Shown here: in pieces, positions 8,025 to 18,200 of the stretch
Layout: each line of letters opens with the position of its first letter
Position numbering within the stretch: the first letter of the stretch is position 1
Assembly: GCA_013042795.1 (NCBI GenBank)
Contig: JABDPK010000203.1
Location: 1 to 19,102 of the forward strand
Direction: 5' to 3'
DNA length: 19,102 bases
Source: Saprospiraceae bacterium
Lineage (GTDB): Bacteria; Bacteroidota; Bacteroidia; Chitinophagales; Saprospiraceae
Position numbers and translations under genes: made by a program
Notes under the pieces: model-generated
What the model was told of the DNA's origin: nothing
What the model saw: only the letters and a program-made list of their open reading frames with translations
The model's database searches: none

Positions 8025-8127
8025 TCTTCTGTGATTTAAATCAGCTATTAAACTCGAAGAAAAGCATACTATTCAATAACTCCAAAACAAAATCTTATGA
8101 ATGTCTTCAAGGTATATACCAGTCCAC

Positions 8128-9138
8128 TTAAAATTCCAGGATTCCAAAATCCTCGTTTGTTTGTTTGCTTTCAAGGAATTTAATACAGACTTCGTCGATT
8201 GTCTCTTTTATTTGGCGATATTCCATGGACAACTCTTTTACTGATCTGCGATTATCATACATGAATTGCCCGGAAGAAGTGCGCAGGGTGTCCACTGTTA
8301 TCAGCCTTTTTGATCCTGTAAAAACAGATCTGATTTTATCGAAAAGAATGCCTGTTCTTCCGAGGAATGGAGTCATTTCTGACTTTATTCTTCCAATACC
8401 CAATGCATCACAGGTCATGTCAAAAACAGATTTGAGGCTGTGGTTCTCAGCTGAAATGACAAAGCTGTCATATTCACCAGAATAATCTATTGATCTTCTG
8501 ACTGCAATGGCAACATCCCTGACATCCACGGTTCCATTGGATCCGGGGGGATAAAAAGGAATCCCGGTAAAAATCTTATCAACAAATGAAGGTGTTCCTG
8601 TTTTCCAGAACCCTGCACCGATTACAAAGGAAGGATGTAATATTATTATATCCATACCTTCTGCTTTTCCTCGAAATACTTCCCTTTCAGCAAGTAATTT
8701 CGAGATGCCATATTTCGTGTTGATCTCATTTGTACTGCCTGTATCTTTCTCAGAAGTTAAGCCATTGTTTAAATCATTCAATGAAGCTACAGAACTGATA
8801 AATATGAATTTCCTGATTTGATGCTTAAGCGCAAGGTTTACAAGGTCGGAAGTTCTGCCGATATTAAAATCAAACATTTCCTTATTGGAATCGGTCGTTA
8901 TCGAGAGTAATGCTGCACAATGAATGACTATATCTGTATTGGCAACAAGATCATCAAGAGTGGTCAGATCTTCAAGATCTATATCTACCAATTGGATTTT
9001 TTCAATTGCTTCACTGATTAACTCTAACCGGCTTGTACTTCGCTTTGTGGCAATAACATGGAAACCTTCGCTAACAAGATACCGACAAATGTATGAGCCT
9101 ATAAATCCAGTTGCTCCGGTAAGTAATACTTTTGTCAA
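8128..9138 (-). CDS. Extended short-chain dehydrogenase/NAD-dependent epimerase-like protein
   Basis: The product is 336 residues. The N-terminal Rossmann fold has the extended-SDR signature TGATGFIG (7-14), HCAA (74-77), FISSVAS with the catalytic serine (about 116), and the YxxxK pair in TKYGISK (Tyr143, Lys147). Overall it looks most like the dihydroflavonol-4-reductase/nucleoside-sugar epimerase branch; the substrate cannot be read from sequence. The start is TTG at 9138-9136, overlapping the TGA stop of anmK (TTGA). No in-frame ATG fits better, and the Rossmann motif begins at residue 7 as usual. Being the last gene of the anmK operon, it might act on a sugar or lipid intermediate, but this is only inference. 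Confidence 0.9.
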   Translation of the reverse strand: MTKVLLTGATGFIGSYICRYLVSEGFHVIATKRSTSRLELISEAIEKIQLVDIDLEDLTTLDDLVANTDIVIHCAALLSITTDSNKEMFDFNIGRTSDLVNLALKHQIRKFIFISSVASLNDLNNGLTSEKDTGSTNEINTKYGISKLLAEREVFRGKAEGMDIIILHPSFVIGAGFWKTGTPSFVDKIFTGIPFYPPGSNGTVDVRDVAIAVRRSIDYSGEYDSFVISAENHSLKSVFDMTCDALGIGRIKSEMTPFLGRTGILFDKIRSVFTGSKRLITVDTLRTSSGQFMYDNRRSVKELSMEYRQIKETIDEVCIKFLESKQTNEDFGILEF

Positions 9139-10202
9139 ATTCCTGATTTTAAGGGTGGTAAATATACAGCACCTCCTATCGTATCAGTTTTTGCACCTGT
9201 TGCTTCAGAAATAAAATTTGGGATATTTTCCAATCTCAGTAACCCGGCATAGGCCATTAGTATAGACTCTTTGTAATCCGCAATAACATTTTCAGGAACG
9301 GTTAGCATACTTTTCTTTTTGGCAAGCTTGCCCGATAATAACTCTGTAAAATAACGATGATGGGCTCCCCCACCGGTCACCAGTAAACATGTATTTGAGC
9401 GAATGGTTCTGGCAATTTCGTCAGATGCAAATTCGATATAGCTACGAAGTATGTCCCTGGACTCAATCTCCATTTGGTCCAAAGGGTATATCCAATCATT
9501 TTTAACCTGGGTGTTATCCAGTGATTTTGGTGCTTTGATTGTTAAATAGGGATGTGCATTACAGAAATCTAACATCTTGTTATTGATGATGCCTTCACGC
9601 GCCAGAAGGCCATCGCGGTCATAATCCAGACCCGATTTCCCGGCAAAATAGTTAGATACCTGGTTAAAAGGAATAAGATCAAAGGCGTGCCATATATCAT
9701 TTTCAAGATAACTTATGTTTGCTATACCACCCAGGTTAAGATAATAATCATGCCCTTCAAACAAATCTCGGTCTGCAATCACAGCCATCGGTGCGCCCTG
9801 GCCACCAAGTGCCATGTCCTGGTTTCTGAAGTCAGTGACCACAGTTTTATCACAAAGTGAAGCAAGCATACCACCATTCACCATCTGCCATGAAGATTGT
9901 TCCTCAGGAAGATGGATTAAGGTTTGTCCATGAACTGCAATGAAATCTACATTTACAGGGAATGCTGCAATAAATGATTGTATGCATTGAGCTATAAATT
10001 TTGTAAATACAGATTCAAGCTTCAAAATGGCAGGTATATCCAGACGATCAATCTGCTTAAATAAAATAACAAGATCTTCAGGTAATGTAAATGTGTTAGA
10101 AGAAATCAGCTCCCATTCCTTGAAATTATCACGGGCAAAAGAAACAGCTGCGATATCCAGGCCGTCCAGCGAAGATCCGGACATTATTCCGAGACCTGTC
10201 AT
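9135..10202 (-). CDS. anmK: Anhydro-N-acetylmuramic acid kinase
   Basis: AnmK opens the anhydro ring of 1,6-anhydro-MurNAc and phosphorylates it to MurNAc-6-phosphate with ATP, in cytoplasmic cell-wall recycling. The 355-residue length is typical. Seen: the N-terminal phosphate-binding motif GIMSGSSLDGLD (5-16), HGQT (91-94), DFRNQDMALGGQGAP (124-138), the Asp of AFDLIPFN (Asp175) matching the catalytic Asp of the FDTGPGN motif, and GGGAHHRYF (277-285) for nucleotide binding. The usual TGPGN after the Asp is replaced by LIPFN; Bacteroidota members commonly vary here. It lies 3 bp after the cytochrome gene and overlaps the dehydrogenase start. No murQ etherase is present in the window, so the next pathway step must be encoded elsewhere. 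Confidence 0.95.
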   Translation of the reverse strand: MTGLGIMSGSSLDGLDIAAVSFARDNFKEWELISSNTFTLPEDLVILFKQIDRLDIPAILKLESVFTKFIAQCIQSFIAAFPVNVDFIAVHGQTLIHLPEEQSSWQMVNGGMLASLCDKTVVTDFRNQDMALGGQGAPMAVIADRDLFEGHDYYLNLGGIANISYLENDIWHAFDLIPFNQVSNYFAGKSGLDYDRDGLLAREGIINNKMLDFCNAHPYLTIKAPKSLDNTQVKNDWIYPLDQMEIESRDILRSYIEFASDEIARTIRSNTCLLVTGGGAHHRYFTELLSGKLAKKKSMLTVPENVIADYKESILMAYAGLLRLENIPNFISEATGAKTDTIGGAVYLPPLKSGI

Positions 10203-10205
10203 TTC

Positions 10206-10505
10206 CTATTTCTTGAGTTTAAATGTGTATGCAGCAACAGCTTTTATTTCCTCCTCGGAAAGTATCCCTTTAAACGGGGTCATGGTACCTGCTCCATTTG
10301 TGATATTATTGATTCTTTCATCCAGGGTCATTGGGGATGCAGTCAGATCTTTAGCCCCGTTAATACCCAGTTTACCATCGACTCCATGACAAATAACACA
10401 GTTAATTTTAAATAATTTCTCGGCATCAATATATGATGATGTACCCGTTTTACAAGCTGAAATAAATGCAATTAATCCGACAAGGACGATAAGACGTTTG
10501 ATCAT
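10206..10505 (-). CDS. Small c-type cytochrome lipoprotein
   Basis: The product is 99 residues. It has a lipoprotein signal peptide (IVLVGLIAFISAC, lipid cysteine 18), one heme c site CVICH (36-40) and a likely distal heme ligand Met75 in GTMTPFKG, followed by the class I C-terminal helix (LSEEEIKAVAAYTFKL). It is therefore a membrane-anchored mono-heme class I cytochrome c facing the periplasm. Residues after the cysteine (KTGTSS) are not acidic, so surface export is unlikely. It sits 23 bp after the transporter gene and 3 bp before anmK. Its electron partner is not encoded nearby, and its link to cell-wall recycling is unexplained. Confidence 0.92.
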   Translation of the reverse strand: MIKRLIVLVGLIAFISACKTGTSSYIDAEKLFKINCVICHGVDGKLGINGAKDLTASPMTLDERINNITNGAGTMTPFKGILSEEEIKAVAAYTFKLKK

Positions 10506-10528
10506 TGAGTTTTTTTTGTGAATATAAT

Positions 10529-11971
10529 TTAAAAAATAAGAGGGATCACAAATTTAGTAAAGACGATTAATAATAGTACAGAAAGTAAATTCAGAACGAT
10601 TCCCACTTTAGCCATTTGATATACTTTTACATGTCCACTGGCAAATACTATAGCATTAGGGGGCGTCGCCATCGGGAGCATAAAAGCACAGCTGGCTGCC
10701 ATCGTAACAGGTATGCAAATATGGAGAATTGAGCTGTCCAGACCCAATGCAATACCGGCAACGACCGGAATAAATACTGCAACAAGAGCAACATTTGACA
10801 TCAGCTCGGTCATAAAAAGCATGATCAGGATCAGGAATGCACTTACCAGGAGCAGGTTGATATGAGTACCGGAAGATACAGCAGATCCAATAAGGTCCAT
10901 AATCCCGGCAGAAGCTAATCCCGAGGCAAGGGCCAGACCTCCGCCAAAAAGAATCAATATTCCCCAGGGCAGCTTAACCATATCATTCCAGACAAGAATA
11001 AAATTGTCCCTGGAATTATCAGACGGAATGATAAATAATGAAAAAGCAGCCAGCATACTTATACCTGCATCAGACAGATTGAAATTTTCAGTTAGATGAT
11101 TCAACGGATTCTTGAATACCCACAGCAAAATTGCCATACCAAATACCGCCATTACAAATTTCTCATCCTTCCTTGTTGGTCCCAGCTTTATTATTTCCTG
11201 TTTAATGAGTTCAGAAGCATTTGACAAATGTGGTGATTTGGACCTGACCATCCATTTAACAATGACAAAATAACATACGAAAAGCATGAGGATAGAAAAT
11301 GGAAGTCCCATCTGCATCCATTTGAAAAAACTGATTTCTATCTGGTATTCATTCTCCAGGAATCCCGCCAGCACAGAATTCGGTGGCGTACCAATCAGTG
11401 TCGCGACACCACCAATATTTGCTGAAAATGCGATCCCGAGCATAATGGCCAATGCAAAATTCCTGTCCTGCAAGGTCATTCCATCTTCATCATTGGCAAT
11501 CAGCCTGATAACCGACAATGCAATCGGGAGCATGACCACTGTACTTGCTGTATTTGATATCCACATGCTTAGCAGAGCAGTTGAAATCATAAAACCAAGA
11601 ATAACCCTGTCAGGGCTTGTCCCTGTCAATTTGATAATATTCAAAGCAATTCGTCTGTGAAGATTTACTTTTTCAAGCGCAAGTGCCATCACAAAACCAC
11701 CAAAGAATAAAAAGACGATAGGACTACCGTAATTGGCACACACATCCCGTAAGGGTAAGATATTCAACAACGGAAATAATACTATTGGAAGTAATGCTGT
11801 CGTACTTATTGAAATAATCTCTGTCAACCACCATACCACCATCCATATTGCCACGGCAACAACTTTTTGAGCAAGAGGGTCCGGAAAAAGTCCAGGCCAG
11901 TTGTAACAAAGCAGAAAAAACACTGGACCTGAAAAGAATGCAACGCGTTTGAGTAAAGGCAATGATTTCAT
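10529..11971 (-). CDS. DASS (SLC13) family sodium-coupled anion/dicarboxylate transporter
   Basis: The product is 480 residues, of the usual family size, and almost entirely hydrophobic helices of an inner-membrane carrier. Family marks: the first substrate/sodium hairpin motif SNTAS (139-143), IGTPPN shortly after, the second-repeat counterpart SNVAL (392-396) where the classical Thr is Val, and ATPPNAIVFASG near the C-terminus (435-446). Known DASS members import dicarboxylates, citrate or sulfate with sodium; the substrate here cannot be fixed. It is the first gene of the four-gene minus-strand operon and is divergent from the TetR gene, so both may share the control region at 11972-12096. 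It has no regulatory cytoplasmic (TrkA-C) insert. Confidence 0.92.
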   Translation of the reverse strand: MKSLPLLKRVAFFSGPVFFLLCYNWPGLFPDPLAQKVVAVAIWMVVWWLTEIISISTTALLPIVLFPLLNILPLRDVCANYGSPIVFLFFGGFVMALALEKVNLHRRIALNIIKLTGTSPDRVILGFMISTALLSMWISNTASTVVMLPIALSVIRLIANDEDGMTLQDRNFALAIMLGIAFSANIGGVATLIGTPPNSVLAGFLENEYQIEISFFKWMQMGLPFSILMLFVCYFVIVKWMVRSKSPHLSNASELIKQEIIKLGPTRKDEKFVMAVFGMAILLWVFKNPLNHLTENFNLSDAGISMLAAFSLFIIPSDNSRDNFILVWNDMVKLPWGILILFGGGLALASGLASAGIMDLIGSAVSSGTHINLLLVSAFLILIMLFMTELMSNVALVAVFIPVVAGIALGLDSSILHICIPVTMAASCAFMLPMATPPNAIVFASGHVKVYQMAKVGIVLNLLSVLLLIVFTKFVIPLIF

Positions 11972-12041
11972 TGCGTTAAAAATATTAAATCAATCAAACT
12001 TGTCATTTATCCATGAGAATTAGTTTTTCGTAGAAAACCAG

Positions 12042-12069
12042 GGAAACTATACAACATAAAATAGTTTCC
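12042..12069. promoter_or_regulatory. Candidate TetR operator: perfect 9-bp inverted repeat
   Basis: GGAAACTAT (12042-12050) and ATAGTTTCC (12061-12069) are perfect reverse complements with a 10-base spacer, in the 125-bp region between the divergent transporter and TetR genes. Size and symmetry suit a TetR dimer site, and the position (28-55 bp before the TetR ATG) suits autorepression of the efflux operon. It could also affect the transporter promoter. The binding protein is inferred, not shown. Confidence 0.6.
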
Positions 12070-12096
12070 TCAGTTTATAAGGTGTAATTTCGCGAA

Positions 12097-12708
12097 ATGC
12101 TAACAAAGGAATCATTACTGAAATCTGCAAAAGATCTCTTTTATAAGTACGGGATAAAAAGTGTCAGCATGGATGACCTTGCCCGTATGTTAGGTGTCTC
12201 CAAAAAAACAATCTACACATATATTGATAATAAAAAAGACCTGGTCAGGTCTGTAATCAGCCAGTTTATTGAAGAAGAGAAAAAAGCCGTTGAAGATATA
12301 CAACAGACTTCTGAAAATGCTGTTGACGAAATGACAAGTATTGCACGTTATGTATTGAAATCATTACAATCTGTAAAACCAGCACTTTCCTATGACCTGA
12401 AGAAATACCATCCTGAATCCTGGAGGTTAATCGAACATGATCATTTTAATTTCATTCAGAAAAAAATAAAGAAAAATATAGAAAGGGGAATACAGGAAGG
12501 TTACTACCGGGAATCTATAGATTCTCGTTTATACTCATTCTTCTACATAGGACTTTCAAGATCCATGGTTCACCCGGATGGTATTGCAGGTCATGATTAC
12601 AAATTGAGTGAAGTATATGAGAACATAATCATATATCATTTAAACGGTATTATGAACACAAAGGGGAAAAAAGCATTTGATAAATATTTGAAAAAGATAA
12701 ATACATGA
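12097..12708 (+). CDS. TetR/AcrR family transcriptional repressor of the efflux operon
   Basis: The product is 203 residues. The N-terminal DNA-binding domain carries the typical helix-turn-helix (about 20-50: GIKSVSMDDLARMLGVSKKTIYTYIDNKKDLV in two overlapping helices); the C-terminal part is the variable ligand-binding and dimerisation region. It begins at ATG 12097 and its TGA stop overlaps the next ATG (ATGA), so it is translationally coupled to the outer-membrane pump gene. A 9-bp inverted repeat upstream is its likely operator. TetR repressors next to RND pumps normally release DNA when a pump substrate binds; the inducer here is unknown. Confidence 0.95.
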   Translation: MLTKESLLKSAKDLFYKYGIKSVSMDDLARMLGVSKKTIYTYIDNKKDLVRSVISQFIEEEKKAVEDIQQTSENAVDEMTSIARYVLKSLQSVKPALSYDLKKYHPESWRLIEHDHFNFIQKKIKKNIERGIQEGYYRESIDSRLYSFFYIGLSRSMVHPDGIAGHDYKLSEVYENIIIYHLNGIMNTKGKKAFDKYLKKINT

Positions 12709-14081
12709 TAAAGTGCCTTATTATCGCGATAAGTCTTGTATTCAGTTCCGGTCTCATTGCACAGAACAGTTTTTCACTGGATGAAGCCATTGAATATGCG
12801 ATCAGCCATTCCAACAATATGAAACTGGCAAGGCTGGAAGTAGAAAAAGCCAACTCACAAATCATTGAGTACAGGGCGATAGGATTACCACAGGTCGATG
12901 CTGCCCTGGAATATCAATATTATTTTGAAGTACCGGTCAGCCCTGTGGAGGATTTTGTGACGCCAGCTGTCTATGGTGTTCTTGCACAGGAATTCCAGGA
13001 GATCGAGCCATTCCAGGGTCAACCAGAGACTTTTGAATTTTCAATTTTCCGTAAGAACAATCTATCTGCAAGAATTGATGCCCGATGGCTTGTACTTGAC
13101 GGATCTTACTTTTCAGGTTTGAAAGCTGCCAAAATGTTCCGGGAACTCACCCGTAAAACGATTGATGTCAGTGAAGAGGATATTCGTGCTAATGTCACAA
13201 AAGCCTACATGAATACTCTGATTGCCGGCGAGAGAAAGGATATCATTCGCAAGAATATTAGCAATATTGAAGATGCGCTAAGTGATACAAGAGCATTTTA
13301 TGAAAATGGGTTCATGGAAAAACTTGACGTTGAGAGACTTGAACTGACACTGGAAAATCTGAAAACCGAATTCGAAAAAACGGATCAGTTGATCGATCTT
13401 GGTTTGAATTTGCTCAAATTCCAGATGGCCTACCCCATTAATGAAAGAATCGAATTAACAGAAGATCTGGACATCATGGTTGACAGGATAAGTATTGAAG
13501 ATGTCAACCTGGATGAAGAAATCGACTATTACAAAAAAGCAAGATATGAAGAGATCATTCTTGGAAAAGAAATTAATCAACTGAATCTTGAAAGATTGAA
13601 AAGAGGATACTACCCCAGCCTTTCTGCTAAAGCAAGTTTCAGTGAATCTCTGCAGAGAGAAAAGCTGACCGATGAAAATGAAATAGGCTGGATCCCTACA
13701 GGGTCAGTCAGCCTGGGTATTAATGTCCCAATATTTGACGGACTTATGAAAAAGGGGCAAATCCAGCAGGCAAAGATTGTAATCGACCAGATTGAGATAC
13801 AGAAATCAGAATTTGAAAGAGCTGTAAATCTGCAGGTGTCCAACTCAAGGCTTCAATATATAAATGCCAGGAAGACACTTCAAAGCAGGAAAAGATCACT
13901 GGATATTGTCCAGAGAATCTACGAAAAGACTATGATCAAATTTAATGAAGGTGTAGGATCAAGTGTTGAAGTCACCCAGGCTGAAAATCAGCTTTATGAT
14001 GCACAGGGCAATTATATTGTCGCACTGTATGATCTGCTAATTGCAAAAACAGATCTTGATATCGCCCTTGGAAATATTTAA
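12705..14081 (+). CDS. TolC-like outer membrane efflux protein
   Basis: The product is 458 residues with a cleavable signal peptide (1-19, ending SSGLIAQ). The mature part begins with FSLDEAIEYAISHSNNMKLARLEV, the standard start of outer-membrane efflux proteins, and contains two similar halves of long alpha-helices around strand segments (for example ARIDARWLVLDGSYFSGLKA and SLGINVPIFDGLMKKGQIQQ). It forms the trimeric outer-membrane duct of the RND pump. The last heptads (FNEGVGSSVEVTQAENQLYD) match the family. It overlaps the TetR stop and lies 21 bp before the adaptor gene. Confidence 0.94.
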   Translation: MIKCLIIAISLVFSSGLIAQNSFSLDEAIEYAISHSNNMKLARLEVEKANSQIIEYRAIGLPQVDAALEYQYYFEVPVSPVEDFVTPAVYGVLAQEFQEIEPFQGQPETFEFSIFRKNNLSARIDARWLVLDGSYFSGLKAAKMFRELTRKTIDVSEEDIRANVTKAYMNTLIAGERKDIIRKNISNIEDALSDTRAFYENGFMEKLDVERLELTLENLKTEFEKTDQLIDLGLNLLKFQMAYPINERIELTEDLDIMVDRISIEDVNLDEEIDYYKKARYEEIILGKEINQLNLERLKRGYYPSLSAKASFSESLQREKLTDENEIGWIPTGSVSLGINVPIFDGLMKKGQIQQAKIVIDQIEIQKSEFERAVNLQVSNSRLQYINARKTLQSRKRSLDIVQRIYEKTMIKFNEGVGSSVEVTQAENQLYDAQGNYIVALYDLLIAKTDLDIALGNI

Positions 14082-14102
14082 AACAACTTATAGAAAACAT
14101 AA

Positions 14103-15272
14103 ATGAAAAAAATAATCATCACTTCAGTAATCCTTGTGCTAGTAGCGATAATAGCCTGCAACAAACAAGACGTAAAAATTCCGGATGACCTGGAATCAAA
14201 GAAGACACTGCTTGCTGATAAAAAATCAGAATTGAGAGACCTGCAGCGTTTGATCAACGATCTCAGCGACCAGGTCAAAGCCATGGAACCAAATAAGGAA
14301 AAGGATCCTATCCCTGTAACTTCACAAAAGATCACTGAAAAGGAATTTAGAAGATACATCGATGTACAAGCCAATGTTTTAGCCGACGATATTGTCAATG
14401 TTTCATCAGAAGTAGGTGGCCAGATTACCAAACTCTTCGTCGATGAAGGTCAATACGTTTCGAAAGGAAAACTGATCGCGGTAACAGATATGCAGTCCCT
14501 GGAGAACCAGATCGCTGAAATTGAGACATCTCTATCCCTGGCTTCCAATGTTTTCGAAAGACAAAAAAGACTCTGGGATCAGAATGTTGGATCTGAAATC
14601 CAATACATTGAAGCAAAGAGCAATAAGGAATTACTGGAAAAATCTTTGAATACCATGAAGAACCGCCTTGCAAAAAAGAATGTATATGCCCCGATCAGTG
14701 GCATCGTTGATGTCCAATTCCTGGAACAGGGTGAAATGGCTTCCCCCGGGATGCCTATCGTTCAGATCTTGAATACCAGCAAGGTCAAGATCAAAGCAAA
14801 CCTCCAGGAATCCCTGCTTGGAAAGATAAAGAAAGGAGATGTGGTAGATATTTATTTCCCAGCCCTCGACAAGTCCATAAAGAGAAAAGTTTCCTTAATT
14901 GGAAGAACCATTGATCTGAATAACAGGACCTTCAGTATAGAAATCAATACCTCAAGCGAAAATGGTGTACTGAAACCGAATCTTCTTGCCCAGGTGAGCA
15001 TAAACGATTATACCCTTGAAAATGCAATTGTAATACCACTTGCTATTGTAAAGGAAGAAGTTTCAGGGGAAAAATTCGTCTACGTCATCTCCGAAGAAAA
15101 CGGGAAAGCAATTGCAAAAAAATCATATATCGAAATCGGTGAAAGCGACGAGGGTTATGTAGTAGTTGAAAATGGAATTGATGACGGCGATGAAGTTGTT
15201 GTGGCCGGGGGAGAAAGTCTTTCAGATAACGACCCCGTTTCAGTTCGTAATAATATCGAAACAATCAACTAA
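14103..15272 (+). CDS. RND efflux periplasmic adaptor subunit (membrane fusion protein), lipoprotein
   Basis: The product is 389 residues. Lipoprotein signal with lipid cysteine 19 (VLVAIIAC); the residues after it (NKQD) are not strongly acidic, fitting retention facing the periplasm. A charged heptad stretch (about 29-63, LESKKTLLADKKSELRDLQR) predicts a coiled coil ahead of the core, an extra often seen in Bacteroidota adaptors. The biotinyl-lipoyl halves are at about 98-128 (SSEVGGQITKLFVDEGQYVS) and 192-223 (VYAPISGIVDVQFLEQGEMA), separated by an alpha-hairpin (about 130-190). Beta-barrel and membrane-proximal domains follow. It links the permease to the TolC-like duct and ends 5 bp before the permease start. 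Confidence 0.94.
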   Translation: MKKIIITSVILVLVAIIACNKQDVKIPDDLESKKTLLADKKSELRDLQRLINDLSDQVKAMEPNKEKDPIPVTSQKITEKEFRRYIDVQANVLADDIVNVSSEVGGQITKLFVDEGQYVSKGKLIAVTDMQSLENQIAEIETSLSLASNVFERQKRLWDQNVGSEIQYIEAKSNKELLEKSLNTMKNRLAKKNVYAPISGIVDVQFLEQGEMASPGMPIVQILNTSKVKIKANLQESLLGKIKKGDVVDIYFPALDKSIKRKVSLIGRTIDLNNRTFSIEINTSSENGVLKPNLLAQVSINDYTLENAIVIPLAIVKEEVSGEKFVYVISEENGKAIAKKSYIEIGESDEGYVVVENGIDDGDEVVVAGGESLSDNDPVSVRNNIETIN

Positions 15273-15277
15273 GAACA

Positions 15278-18200
15278 ATGAGCGAAACAATCAAAAAACT
15301 GTACAGGGAATTCAAGCTCAGCAGTGTTGCCGTTGATAATGCAACCAGTGTATTCCTTCTGACTTTCATGATTCTTCTTTTTGGTATCCAGAGTTACCAG
15401 AATATGCCCAAGGAGCAATATCCTGATGCTTCCTTACCCACCGTCTTTATCAATACCCCATATTTTGGAAATTCAGCAGAAGAAGTAGAAAACCTGGTTA
15501 CGCGGCCTCTCGAAAAAGAAATTAATTCCATAACGGGTATTAAAACGCTCAGGTCTACATCCATCCAGGACTTTTCGGTTCTTATAGCTGAATTCGATTC
15601 AGATATGGAAATCGATGATGCTGTCAGAAAAACCAAGGATGCCGTCGATAAAGCAAAATCAGAACTTCCGGGTGACCTGGATGAAGACCCTTCTGTGGAA
15701 GAAATAAACTTTGCAGAAATTCCAATTGTCACGGTCAATGTTTCTGGCCAGTATAACATGGATGATCTCAGGAAATATGCTGAATACCTGGAAGACAAAA
15801 TTGAAGAGATCAAGGAAGTGTCAGATGTCCAGTTAAAAGGTGCACTGGATCGGGAAGTAAAAATTAATGTCGACCTGATTAAAATGCAGTCTCTTAAACT
15901 GAATTTTAATGATATAGAAACGGCGATAGCTCGCGAGAATGTAACCATGTCAGGAGGAGAATTGATCAATAATGAAAGCAGACGTGCCTTGAGAGTTGTA
16001 GGTCAGTTTTCAAAGGTTGAAGAAATCTCCAACCTTATAGTGAAAGCGGAGTTTCAGAAACCAATCTACCTTAAAGACATCGCAGAAGTCAAATATGCCT
16101 TTGAAGAACGTGTCTCATATGCACGATCGGACGGATTGCCTGTGATTGCACTTGATGTAATCAAAAGAAGCGGTGAAAATCTTCTGTCTACCGCTGACAA
16201 ATTAAAAATTGTCATTGCAGAGGCTGAAAAAACATTGCCGGAAGGACTGGAAGTCAGCCTGTTCAATGATCTTTCAGTATATACCCGAAATGAAGTAAAT
16301 AACCTTGAGAACAGCATTATTTCAGGTGTAATACTTGTCATACTTGTACTTCTGTTTTTCCTGGGTTTAAGAAATGCACTATTTGTTGGTCTCGCTATAC
16401 CCCTGTCCATGCTTACAGGTATTCTTATACTTCATGTCTTCGGAGTCATCATGAATATCGTTGTGCTTTTCTCCCTGATACTTGCACTTGGTTTGTTAGT
16501 GGATAATGCCATTGTTGTGGTTGAAAATATTTATCGCTACATGCAAAATGATTATGAACATCATGCTGCAGCTAAATATGGTGCCGGTGAAGTAGCATGG
16601 CCTATTATTGCTTCTACAGCGACTACCCTGGCAGCATTTCTTCCATTGATTTTCTGGCCCGGGATGATGGGTGTCTTTATGAAGTATATGCCAATAACGC
16701 TGATCATCGTATTGTCCTCTTCCCTTTTTGTAGCCCTGGTAATAAACCCGGTTTTTACAAGCAGGTTTATGAAGATTGATATTAAAAGCACCGATCAGAA
16801 TCTGGCAAAAAGAAAAACCAGGAATGTGATTACAGGTTTCATCCTGATGATTTCTCTTGCCGGAATAGCACATGTAGCAGGCGTGGATTGGATGAGAAAT
16901 TTGCTTTGTATTGCAGCCCTCATATCCATTCTGAATCATTTTGTATTAAGACCAGCTTCATTTGGATTCCAGAACCGGCTCCTTCCCCTGCTTGAAAAAT
17001 TTTATAATCATTTTATACGGATTGCTCTTAAAGGAAAAAATGCCTTTCTCACATTGATCGGAACAATTATATTATTGTTTGTTGCCGCATTTATCTTTGT
17101 TGCAAGTCAACCCAAGATTGATTTCTTTCCTGAAGCGGATCCATTATACATTAATATATTCGTAGATCTGCCCATCGGCAGTGATATAGAAGCTACAAAC
17201 AAGATCGTAAGGGATTTAGAGTCAAAAATTGAAAAAGTCATCGAACCCAACAAGCATATTGTGGAAGCTGTATTAACACAAATTGGTGAAGATACCACAG
17301 ATCCAAATACACCTCCGGAACCAGGTGTCACTCCCAACAAAGCCAGGATAACAGTTGCATTCCTGGAATATAAGGATAGAGACGGCATATCAACAAAAAG
17401 CATCATGGAGGAGATCAGGAGTGAGATTCTAGGTAGTCCCGGCGTAAAAATTTCAGTATCTCCAAATGCAGGAGGACCGCCGACCGGAAAAGCAATCAAT
17501 CTTGAAATCATTGGTCCTGAGATCGACAGCCTTCTTGTCATATCAGATAAACTGATCAAACATATTAATGCACAAAATATTCCCGGTATTGAAGAACTAA
17601 AAGCTGATACAGAATTGGCTAAACCGGAAGTACTGGTCAATATCGATCGAGGTTCAGCCCGACGATATAATGTAAGCACAGGTCAGATCGCTAGTGCATT
17701 AAGAACCTCTGTATTTGGAAAAGAGGTTTCGAAATTTAAAGTTGGAGAAGATGAATACCCGATCATGGTCCGATTGAACGAACAATACCGAAACAGTATC
17801 GGGGATCTGATTAATCAGAAAATCACCTTTATGGACCAGAATTCAGGTAAAATCCTCCAGGTACCAGTATCATCTGTCGCTGATATCGAATACTCATCTA
17901 CCTATAATGCGATCAGACGTAAAAACACAGATCGAGTCGTCACGATTTCATCAAATGTTCTTGAAGGATATAATGCAAATGAAATCAATTCAGAAATAGG
18001 GAAGATCATGCTGGATTATGATTTACCAAATACTTACAGCTATGATTTCACTGGAGAACAGCAACAACAGGCAGAGGATACCGCTTTTCTGAGTACAGCA
18101 TTTATGGTAGCACTTTTTGCAATATTCATTATCCTGGTGACACAGTTTAACAGCATAATTTCACCGTTCATTATAATCCTGTCTGTCGTATTTAGTACAA

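Noticed and set aside
8032..8043. 12-bp palindrome TGATTTAAATCA just upstream of the T9SS gene start
   Set aside because: Short AT-rich palindromes of this length are expected several times by chance in this window, and no regulator or promoter element accompanies it.
8111..8120. 10-bp palindrome GGTATATACC downstream of the dehydrogenase, as terminator
   Set aside because: It has no loop or T-tract and palindromes of this length are common by chance.
16496..16939. Minus-strand 147-codon open frame with many Cys/His residues inside the RND permease
   Set aside because: It mirrors conserved membrane-helix codons of the permease on the other strand; composition is a by-product of that.
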